Shown here one piece after another: positions 5,688 through 10,561 of a DNA stretch of 10,561 nt (positions are counted from its first letter, which is position 1; each line of letters opens with the position of its first letter). Where the stretch lies: the NCBI GenBank assembly GCA_017964115.1, contig JAGCSL010000079.1, positions 1 to 10,561 on the forward strand. The letters run 5' to 3'. Made by a program: the position numbers and the translations under genes. The notes beneath the pieces were generated by a model. That model searched no databases, was not told the origin of the DNA, and saw only the letters and a program-made list of their open reading frames with translations. This DNA comes from Candidatus Saccharimonadota bacterium. GTDB taxonomy: Bacteria > Patescibacteriota > Saccharimonadia > Saccharimonadales > Saccharimonadaceae.

Positions 5688-5821
5688 GTCCCAAGTTACG
5701 CATGATTTTCCTGAATAATCATGTTTTCGGGAATTCGACATGTTAAACCCGTGGGTTTAGCGTGAGAGAGTTTACCCACCGTGTTCTTATCACGGGAAAA
5801 CGATGTGACTTGGGATTTTTT
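5688..5821 (+). ncRNA. Candidate structured small RNA, family unknown
   Basis: The 198-bp space between two genes holds no ORF but is highly structured. TCCCAAGTTAC (5689-5699) pairs with GTGACTTGGGA (5805-5815) in an 11-bp closing helix with one G-T wobble, followed directly by six T. Inside are the hairpins CATGATT (5701-5707)/AATCATG (5717-5723) and CGTG (5780-5783)/CACG (5791-5794). GTGGGT (5751-5756) can pair with ACCCAC (5774-5779) or, exclusively, be part of TAAACC/GGTTTA (5744-5749/5754-5759). A promoter at 5673-5681 would start the RNA at its base. The 3' end falls well before the promoter of the downstream gene, so a stand-alone RNA of about 134 nt fits better than a cis leader. I see none of the conserved core of SRP RNA (GGAAGCAG region) and no clear 6S-type bubble. 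The structure is visible; the function is unknown. Confidence 0.65.
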
Positions 5822-5856
5822 GATGAAAGTTAAATAGAATGACTAGAATACGCTTG

Positions 5857-5865
5857 TGGTAAAAT
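5857..5865 (+). promoter_or_regulatory. Extended -10 promoter for the Nudix/RNase H gene
   Basis: TGG plus TAAAAT (5860-5865). The ATG at 5874 is 8 nt downstream and no Shine-Dalgarno sequence is present, so the transcript should begin 0-2 nt before the start codon. Confidence 0.65.
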
Positions 5866-5873
5866 GATAGTAT

Positions 5874-6761
5874 ATGAAACAGCGTATTCGGGTGACGGCG
5901 ATATGCAGAAAAGACGATGAGGTCTTACTTTTGAAGCGCGCAGGCGGCCGAATTGAGGGCGGATCGCCGAATTTTGAGTTGCCGCAAGGGAAGATTATCT
6001 TTGGTGAACAGCCGGAAGAGGCGATGACGCGGGTGATTTATGAGAATTTAGGCGCACAAGCGACGAGTATACAGCTTACTGATGCAGTAACGTTTACGAA
6101 CCTTGAGGGGGCATCAGAGCTGGGCAACCTTTATATTGTTTACGAAGTAAAAATAGACGATAGTTCGGTAAAAATTACGAATGAACGTTATTCGTCATTC
6201 AAATGGATAAAAACAACTGACGCTAGCAGCTTGCCGCTCGAAGAAGCCACGATGATGGTATTGCAGATTATTGCAACCAAGGTAGGGGCGCCGACGTCGA
6301 GAATTATTCAAACGAGCGAGAATGCGCAGGTGTTGCCGGCGAGCGATTTTGCGACGATTTACACCGATGGCGGTTCGCGCGGAAATCCTGGTCCGAGCGG
6401 TTTGGGCTATTATATTATCGGTCCAGATGGCAAAGAGATAAAGCGAGGTGGAGAATTTTTGGGATTCTCAAGTTCGCGTTTGGCAGAATATTACGGCCTG
6501 AAAGAAGGGTTAGAGCAGGCGATTGAGCTAGGGCTCAAGAAGGTGCATTTCAAGAGTGATAGCTTGATGATGGTGAACCAGATGAACGGTATCTATAAGG
6601 TGAAAAATCCAGATTTGATTCAAGTGCATGCGGACGTATTGAAGTTACTAGAGAACTTGGATGCTTATAGCTTCGCACATATACCAAGAGGGCAGAACGA
6701 AGAAGCAGACGCGGAAGTTAATAAGGTTATTGATGCAAATGTGCGTCGGGGCGAGTATTAA
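5874..6761 (+). CDS. Nudix-like / RNase HI-like fusion protein
   Basis: Two domains are fused in 295 aa. Residues 1-135 are Nudix-like: VTAICRKDDEVLLLKR, then a box from Gly39 (GKIIFGE...RVIYENLGA, 39-61). The box is degenerate: the REUXEE core reads RVIYEN, so two metal-binding Glu positions are Val54 and Asn58 while Glu57 remains. Residues 158-290 are an RNase HI-type domain of the short bacterial kind, with YTDGGSRGNPGPSG (Asp165), LAEYYGL (Glu205), FKSDSLMMVNQ (Asp229) and RGQNEEADAEVN (Asp279), so the full DEDD set is present. This half is expected to cleave RNA in RNA-DNA hybrids. The Nudix half may bind a nucleotide rather than hydrolyse it. It is monocistronic, between the small RNA and rnpB. 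Confidence 0.88.
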   Translation: MKQRIRVTAICRKDDEVLLLKRAGGRIEGGSPNFELPQGKIIFGEQPEEAMTRVIYENLGAQATSIQLTDAVTFTNLEGASELGNLYIVYEVKIDDSSVKITNERYSSFKWIKTTDASSLPLEEATMMVLQIIATKVGAPTSRIIQTSENAQVLPASDFATIYTDGGSRGNPGPSGLGYYIIGPDGKEIKRGGEFLGFSSSRLAEYYGLKEGLEQAIELGLKKVHFKSDSLMMVNQMNGIYKVKNPDLIQVHADVLKLLENLDAYSFAHIPRGQNEEADAEVNKVIDANVRRGEY

Positions 6762-6771
6762 TAAATAATAT

Positions 6772-6800
6772 TTGCTATTTTTGTCAAGGTCTGTTACAAT
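6772..6800 (+). promoter_or_regulatory. Promoter of rnpB
   Basis: TTGCTA (6772-6777) and TACAAT (6795-6800) are spaced 17 bp, with TGT before the -10. Predicted +1 at about 6806-6807 coincides with the 5' strand of the P1 helix. Confidence 0.8.
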
Positions 6801-6805
6801 TAAAG

Positions 6806-7158
6806 ACAAGCTCGTTGATGTAGTCGCTGGCCTTTTTGGCGAGAGGAAAGTCCGGGCAGCACAGGATACGGTAGTTGCTAACGGCAACCGCGCGCAAGCG
6901 TAGGAAAAGTGCCACAGAGACAATACCGCTTCGGTTTTTAACTGAGGTAAGGGTGAAAAGAGTGGGGTAAGAGCCCACAGATCTTGGTGGTGACATCAGG
7001 GTGAGGTAAACTCTACTGGCTGCAAGGAGACCTAACAACCGTGATCCGCGGATGGTCGCTCACCGCTAGACCGTGCGAGCAATCGTGCGGCTAGATAGAT
7101 GACTACAGGCTTCTATTTCGATAGAAGTTACAGAACCCGGCTTACAAGACGGGCTTGT
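6806..7158 (+). ncRNA. rnpB: RNase P RNA (type A-like)
   Basis: This is the catalytic RNA that matures tRNA 5' ends. P1 is formed by ACAAGCTCGT (6806-6815) with ACGGGCTTGT (7149-7158), one G-T pair. The universal core is plain: GAGGAAAGTCC (6843-6853, P4 5' strand region) and ACAGAACCCGGCTTA (7130-7144, P4 3' strand region). GGGTGAAAAGAGTGGGGTAA and AAGAGCCCAC (about 6951-6978) match the E. coli P11/P12 region. GGTAAACTC (7005-7013) is the L15 loop that binds the tRNA 3' CCA. A length of about 353 nt and the L15 motif fit type A. The gene has its own promoter and terminator. Confidence 0.97.
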
Positions 7159-7163
7159 TTAAG

Positions 7164-7209
7164 AAAAATACTCCACGACTAACAATTGGCATGGTCGCGG
7201 AGTATTTTT
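7164..7209. terminator. Bidirectional-looking terminator after rnpB
   Basis: AAAAATACTCC (7164-7174) pairs with GGAGTATTTTT (7199-7209), and CGAC (7176-7179) with GTCG (7194-7197) extends the stem beyond one mismatch. The T-run serves rnpB on the plus strand; the A-run gives an equivalent U-tract for any minus-strand transcript entering from the right. Confidence 0.9.
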
Positions 7210-7210
7210 G

Positions 7211-7402
7211 TGGTTCTTGAACAAAATGAGAATTTTCCTAACAGAGGTGAAAGCGCTTATATTTATATGCTAAAACCAATTTTTTCAAAGCTTTGGGAAT
7301 GATTCCTATTTTTAATTTTCATTGTTATACAACATTGCTAAATTAGCAGTCAAGCATAAGCGAGTGCTAGTGCGTTTTTTAAATTTTTTACTCAGTTAAC
7401 GC
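7211..7402. other. Non-coding spacer between convergent terminators
   Basis: No credible ORF is present on either strand. It holds short palindromes (AAGCGCTT near 7251, CAAAGCTTTG near 7289, and TGCTAA-A-TTAGCA at 7336-7348). It also holds a possible minus-strand promoter at 7324-7353. The sequence is AT-rich and shows no tRNA-like or conserved RNA core that I can recognise. Confidence 0.5.
7324..7353 (-). promoter_or_regulatory. Possible minus-strand promoter in the spacer
   Basis: On the minus strand TTGACT (7353-7348) and TATAAC (7329-7324) are 18 bp apart. A transcript from about 7317 would reach the bidirectional terminator at 7209-7164, giving an RNA of about 150 nt without a convincing ORF. 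The hexamers are good but chance matches in AT-rich DNA are possible. Confidence 0.35.
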
Positions 7403-7437
7403 AAAAAATGCTCCGAAGTTTCCGACGGAGCATTTTT
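7403..7437 (-). terminator. Terminator of infC-rpmI-rplT
   Basis: AAAAATGCTCCG (7404-7415) pairs with CGGAGCATTTTT (7426-7437), a 12-bp interrupted-free stem with a 10-nt loop. Read on the minus strand the A-run at 7403-7408 becomes the U-tract, 15 nt past the rplT stop. Its stem closely resembles that of the rnpB terminator. Confidence 0.9.
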
Positions 7438-7452
7438 CGAATCTACGATAGA

Positions 7453-7794
7453 TTATTTGACGCTTTCGCAAATAGCAGTGAAGGCTTTTGGATCGCTGAC
7501 GGCGAGTTCGGCGAGAACTTTGCGGTCGAGTTCGATACCTTTAGTCTTCATGCCGTTGATCAACTTGCTGTAGCTGATACCGTTTTCACGGGCAGCATTG
7601 TTGATGCGAGTGATCCAGAGGGCGCGCAAATCGCGTTTGCGATTGCGGCGATCGCGGTAAGAATAGCGCAATGATTTAATAACACCTTGCTTCGCGAGGC
7701 GGAAGCTGCGGGTGCGATAGTGCTGCATACCTTTAGCAGCTTTGAGGATCTTTTTGTGCTTTGCGCGTGCAGCGACTCCACGTTTAACTCTCAT
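7453..7794 (-). CDS. rplT: 50S ribosomal protein L20
   Basis: L20 is needed for early 50S assembly and in many bacteria represses its own operon. The 113 residues show the basic N-terminal extension RVKRGVAARAKHKKILKAAKG, then RTRSFRLAKQGVIKSLRYSYRDRRNRKRDLRALWI and NAARENGISYSKLINGMK. Length and motifs are standard. The Shine-Dalgarno AGGAG (7806-7802) lies within the last codons of rpmI, 2 nt separate the two genes, and translational coupling is likely. It is the last gene before the terminator. Confidence 0.97.
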   Translation of the reverse strand: MRVKRGVAARAKHKKILKAAKGMQHYRTRSFRLAKQGVIKSLRYSYRDRRNRKRDLRALWITRINNAARENGISYSKLINGMKTKGIELDRKVLAELAVSDPKAFTAICESVK

Positions 7795-7796
7795 GA

Positions 7797-7991
7797 TTAA
7801 GCTCCTAATGCAGTCTTAACGTTTTTCTTGATTTTGCCACGAATAACAGCAGCAGTTTTCATGTTGCGTTTGCGGGCTTTGGACTTCTTGGCAAGGATAT
7901 GGTTGCCGAAAGCGCGTTCACGAACAATCTTACCAGTCTTGGTAATGCGGACGCGTTTAGCAGTACCCTTGTGGGTCTTCATTTTTGGCAT
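7797..7991 (-). CDS. rpmI: 50S ribosomal protein L35
   Basis: The 64-residue protein has the L35 signature MPKMKTHKGTAKRVRITKTGK and a highly basic middle (HILAKKSKARKRN). The start is preceded by AGGAAAGG (8006-7999) with 7-nt spacing. It lies in the invariant infC-rpmI-rplT order. The 76-nt gap from infC contains a weak AACGC/GCGTT inverted repeat (8025-8029/8053-8057), in the place where some bacteria carry the L20-binding site; I cannot show that it is one. Confidence 0.97.
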   Translation of the reverse strand: MPKMKTHKGTAKRVRITKTGKIVRERAFGNHILAKKSKARKRNMKTAAVIRGKIKKNVKTALGA

Positions 7992-8067
7992 TTTAGTACC
8001 TTTCCTACTTTAGTTGATAATATGAACGCTTTGGGGTGTAGGGAACCGGTGGGCGTTATCTTGCAAC

Positions 8068-8583
8068 CTATTTATGGCGAACCATAAATGTAAGGTTGCG
8101 GCCGCTCATTTGCGACTTGCCGTCGACGACGACGTCTGCACCGAGCTTTTCAATGATACGATTCATGAGCTCGGTGCCGATTTCTTTGTGGGCCATTTCG
8201 CGGCCACGGAAGATAATCATTACTTTGACACGATCGCCATCATCGAGTAACTCGAGAATTTTGCGGCATTTAATATTGAGGTCATTCTCCCCAATCTTCA
8301 AACCGAGTCTGATTTGTTTGAGTTCGGAGCTTTTGGCTTTTTTCTTGGCGCGTGATTGCTCCTTCATCTTTTGATACTGGTATTTACCCCAGTCGATAAT
8401 TTTGACGACGGGTGGATTGGCGTTAGGGGATATCTCCACTAAGTCCAAACCGGCATCACGAGCCATGAGCTGAGCGTCGCGACTAGACATGATACCTAAC
8501 TGTGCGCCGTCGGCGCTGATAACGCGCACCTCCGGATAACGAATTTCTCCATTAATGCGTGTTTTCGAATTGTTGGTACCGAT
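8068..8583 (-). CDS. infC: Translation initiation factor IF-3, probable AUC start
   Basis: IF-3 binds the 30S subunit and rejects wrong start codons and initiator tRNAs. The N-domain contains INGEIRYPEVRVISADGAQLGIMSSRDA and DLVEISPNANPPVVKIIDWGKYQYQ. A lysine-rich linker follows, and then the C-domain with KQIRLGLKIGENDL and VKVMIIFRGREMAH. No ATG lies near the expected N-terminus. A TTG at 8598 is in frame, but it abuts the Shine-Dalgarno AGGAG (8595-8591). Seven nt after that site, in frame, is ATC (8583-8581), giving a 171-aa protein. IF-3 genes are known to use AUU or AUC so that IF-3 represses its own synthesis, so I place the start there. Confidence 0.92.
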   Translation of the reverse strand: MGTNNSKTRINGEIRYPEVRVISADGAQLGIMSSRDAQLMARDAGLDLVEISPNANPPVVKIIDWGKYQYQKMKEQSRAKKKAKSSELKQIRLGLKIGENDLNIKCRKILELLDDGDRVKVMIIFRGREMAHKEIGTELMNRIIEKLGADVVVDGKSQMSGRNLTFMVRHK

Positions 8584-8623
8584 GGTAGTGCTCCTCAAAA
8601 AAATTAGACTTGTTATGGCAGTA

Positions 8624-8652
8624 ATTATAGCAAATAGCTTTTAAGAATACAA
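8624..8652 (-). promoter_or_regulatory. Promoter of infC-rpmI-rplT
   Basis: On the minus strand TTGTAT (8652-8647) and TATAAT (8629-8624) are spaced 17 bp, with TGC before the -10. The -35 overlaps the last codons of the comM-like gene. The predicted start near 8617 leaves a leader of about 34 nt, too short for a long L20-type leader. Confidence 0.75.
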
Positions 8653-10170
8653 GGGGTGAGACCTCTGGCAATACTGAATGGCTTCTGAGATATGGGCAAG
8701 GTCGATTTTTGGCGCCGATTCGAGGTCGGCAATTGTTTGTGCGAGTTTAATGGTTTTGAAATAGGCGCGGGCGGAAAAATCATATTTGCGCGAAGCCTCA
8801 TTGAGTAAGTCACGCGCAGGTTCAGTCAATTGACAGAGCTGAGTTGTTTCGTAAGAAGAGAGGCGGGAATTATATTTGGTTGAATTATGATAGCGCTCTG
8901 ATTGGCGCTTGAGAGCGGTTTTAATGAGCTTTTGAGCTTCGACTTGTTGTTTGTTTATAGAGTGGTCTCGAGACGTTAGGAGCGAGCTGTCTTCGCGCTG
9001 GAGATCGATACGCATATCGATACGATCCATAAGGGGGCCAGAAAGCTTTCGACGATAACTGTAGAGAGTAGCCGGCGTACAAGAGCAAGTTTGGTTTGAT
9101 GAGCCATAGTACCCGCAAGGACAGGGGTTCATTGTGGCGATAAGCATAAAATCGGCTGGATAATCGACACGTTGGCCGATGCGGTTGAGCTCGATGTGAT
9201 GATTTTCGAGCGGTTGACGGAGAGCCTCGAGGCGGTCGCGTGGAAATTCGGGAAATTCATCCAGATGAAGAATGCCAAGATGCGCGAGAGATATTTCGCC
9301 AGGGGAGAGACTCGAGCCGCCACCGATCAGAGCGGCAAGGCTGGTGCTGTGATGTGGTGCGCGATAAGGACGTTCGGAAATTATTTCCGTACAAGTCGTG
9401 CTGAGTGAATGGATTTTAGTGACAGCAATTTGTTCAGTTGGAGTGAGTGACGGGAGAAGACTGGCACTAGCCTTGGCTAGGAGGGTTTTGCCGGTTCCGG
9501 GTGGGCCAGAAAACAGAATGTTATGGCGGCCAGCGATGGCAATAGTTAGGGCGCGTTTAGCGTTGGTTTGGCCAAAAATCTCGTCTAGAGTAATATGCTC
9601 ATGCTTATCTTTTTGAGTATTTTTAACAAAAAAAGAGGTCTTCTTGATACGAGCCTTGCCTTTAAGAAACAGTCATAATTCGCGAAGATTCTGGACGGGA
9701 ATAATGTCAATATCATGCGCCAATAAAGTGGCTTGCGATAGGTTAGCGGACGGAATGAAGAGCTGCTTGATGCGATGTTTCCGTGCGGTCTCGACGATGT
9801 TTAAGATGCCTTTAATTGGGCGTAAATCGCCGTTTAGGGAGAGTTCTCCAACAAACATGCGATTCTGTAGGTCTTTAGGCAAGAGCTGCTGAGAAAGCCC
9901 GAGAATGGCTAGGGCGATAGGTAAATCTAGATGCGTGCCATCTTTACGTAGTTCGGCAGGGGCGAGATTAATGATGATCTTGTGCTTAGGAAAGTCGAAT
10001 AATGAATTACGCAGAGCGGAACGGATACGGTCGCGACTTTCATCGATGATTTTGCTGGCCATGCCGACAATATTGAAACAGGGGAGACCGTTGACGGTAT
10101 CTCCTTCGACGGTGACAAGGCGGCCAGAAAAGCCATAAGGAATGGCTGAATATACTTTTGATATCTTCAT
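8641..10170 (-). pseudogene. comM: comM/yifB-type AAA+ Mg-chelatase-like gene with an in-frame TGA
   Basis: ComM is a hexameric helicase that drives branch migration in natural transformation. The frame is full length (509 codons) with one TGA at 9675-9673, codon 166. The first part is the Lon-S5-like ChlI domain (KISKVYSAIPYGFSGRLVTVEG, NGLPCFNIVG, INLAPAELRKDGTHLDLPIA). After the TGA the frame continues unbroken: FGQTNAKRALTIAIAG, Walker A GPPGTGKT, GGGSSLSPGEISLAHLG, Walker B ILHLDEFPEF, MNPCPCGYYG, and SGPLMDRIDMRIDL to the normal C-terminus. The TGA falls in the linker where relatives have a hydrophobic residue (LREVV-like), not Gly or Trp. No ATG, GTG or TTG follows in frame until 9147, past Walker B, so the ATPase half could only arise by readthrough. 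ATG at 10170 (not 10179) is preferred because it sits 7 nt after TATAAT. The call is nonsense mutation, readthrough or sequence error. Confidence 0.85.
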
Positions 10171-10177
10171 GGGAGGC

Positions 10178-10183
10178 ATTATA
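10178..10183 (-). promoter_or_regulatory. -10 element of the comM-like gene
   Basis: TATAAT (10183-10178) on the minus strand ends 7 nt before the ATG at 10170, with no Shine-Dalgarno sequence, so a leaderless mRNA is predicted. The alternative ATG at 10179 overlaps the -10 itself. No TG extension and no convincing -35 is seen. Confidence 0.55.
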
Positions 10184-10216
10184 AGGGGTGGAGGACTTCC
10201 ATTTAAAGCGTGAGTG

Positions 10217-10225
10217 TGATAAAAT
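10217..10225 (+). promoter_or_regulatory. Extended -10 promoter of ssrA
   Basis: TGA plus TAAAAT (10220-10225); predicted +1 is about 10232, 5 nt before the mature tmRNA 5' end. It is divergent from the comM promoter with only about 35 bp between the two -10 elements. Confidence 0.65.
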
Positions 10226-10236
10226 AATGACTAGTT

Positions 10237-10561
10237 GGGGCTGACAAAGCTTAGACGGATTATTAACAGTATGTATGCGGATCGATTAACACCGTAAGTG
10301 TTTTCATAAATGCAGACAAAACTGCTAGTAAGCATGTAGCTTATATGCCTGCTTACGCTATGGCCTAAGATATTCCTAGGTCTGTTATCCTCGGTGAGAT
10401 ACCATAACTTCGGATAATATCATACACATGGTAATAAGGTTGACCTTCTGACAGAGATCAGCACGAAAATTCAGTCATGACATTGCTTGAGTTTTGATTA
10501 TTCCAGCTCTAGTAAGTTTGTCGAGATGAAAGAATGAACTATGTCCGTAGATTACATGCCA
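10237..10561 (+). ncRNA. ssrA: Transfer-messenger RNA (partial, 3' end outside)
   Basis: tmRNA rescues stalled ribosomes and tags the unfinished protein for proteolysis. The 5' end GGGGCTGA is the tmRNA acceptor-stem start, followed by TTAGACGG (D-loop-like, compare E. coli TTCGACGGG) and GTATGTATGC. A PK1-type hairpin AACAC/GTGTT lies at 10288-10292/10298-10302. The tag frame starts at GCA 10312: ADKTASKHVAYMPAYAMA, then TAA (10366-10368). Four nt before the resume codon is an A (10308), as in E. coli. TTATCC/GGATAA downstream fits a later pseudoknot. The T-arm and CCA end are not in the window, so the gene runs off the right edge. Confidence 0.93.

Noticed and set aside
5688..5821. SRP (4.5S) RNA or a cis-acting riboswitch for the Nudix/RNase H gene
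   Set aside because: The conserved SRP apical core is absent on both strands. The RNA ends in a terminator before the separate promoter at 5857-5865, so cis control of the downstream gene is not the simplest reading.
8581..8598. infC start at TTG 8598
   Set aside because: The TTG directly precedes AGGAG, leaving it without a Shine-Dalgarno site, while ATC at 8583 has ideal 7-nt spacing.
9673..9675. TGA read as Gly or Trp (alternative genetic code)
   Set aside because: TGA ends the gene at 960, where read-through would run into the terminator, and 5673-5675 is TGA followed by TAA. Most genes contain no internal TGA, and the residue expected at the comM site is hydrophobic.
10177..10179. comM start at ATG 10179
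   Set aside because: This ATG overlaps the TATAAT -10 element, and the family N-terminus matches MKISKVYS from the ATG at 10170.
1..10561. CRISPR arrays, insertion sequences, tRNA genes, prophage or defence cassettes
   Set aside because: No regularly spaced repeats, transposase-like ORFs, terminal inverted repeats or cloverleaf sequences were seen; the content is housekeeping.

Overview
The window looks like a streamlined bacterial chromosome of the Candidate Phyla Radiation type, most likely a Saccharibacteria (TM7) relative. The reasons are compact genes, short spacers, a housekeeping cluster (rpsF-ssb-rpsR-efp-miaA, rpmB, rnpB, infC-rpmI-rplT, ssrA), a shortened MiaA, and several small orphan or degenerate domain proteins. 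The taxonomic call is inference. TGA behaves as a stop: it ends the gene at 283-960, and at 5673-5675 it is followed directly by TAA. A code that reads TGA as glycine (SR1, Gracilibacteria) is therefore unlikely.

Layout, left to right. Positions 1-129 hold the tail of an unknown gene. Positions 132-1051 are a self-contained unit: strong promoter, structured leader, an unrecognised acidic GC-rich gene, and a textbook terminator. Positions 1064-2819 are the ribosomal/replication operon rpsF-ssb-rpsR-efp. It ends at a terminator hairpin that lies inside the first codons of miaA (2757-3575). Positions 3570-4678 carry a winged-helix regulator followed by a metallo-beta-lactamase-like protein that has lost its metal ligands. 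rpmB (4748-4939) has its own promoter and terminator. A site-2-protease-like membrane peptidase follows (4995-5675). Its stop codon is part of the promoter of a probable small structured RNA (about 5688-5821) that I cannot assign to a family. Next are a Nudix/RNase H fusion (5874-6761) and the RNase P RNA (about 6806-7158). Positions 7211-7402 are non-coding, between convergent terminators.

On the minus strand lies infC-rpmI-rplT, whose infC appears to start at a rare AUC codon. Upstream of it is a comM/yifB-type AAA+ gene interrupted by one in-frame TGA. It is divergent from ssrA (tmRNA), which runs off the right edge.

The window is dominated by translation: ribosomal proteins S6, S18, L28, L20 and L35, IF-3, EF-P, MiaA, RNase P RNA and tmRNA. 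SSB and ComM represent DNA metabolism and transformation. Promoter structure is strikingly uniform: nine of eleven predicted promoters have an extended -10 (TGN before the hexamer). Four monocistronic or first genes have the -10 only 6-9 nt before the ATG and no Shine-Dalgarno sequence, which suggests leaderless mRNAs, whereas genes inside operons have good Shine-Dalgarno sites.
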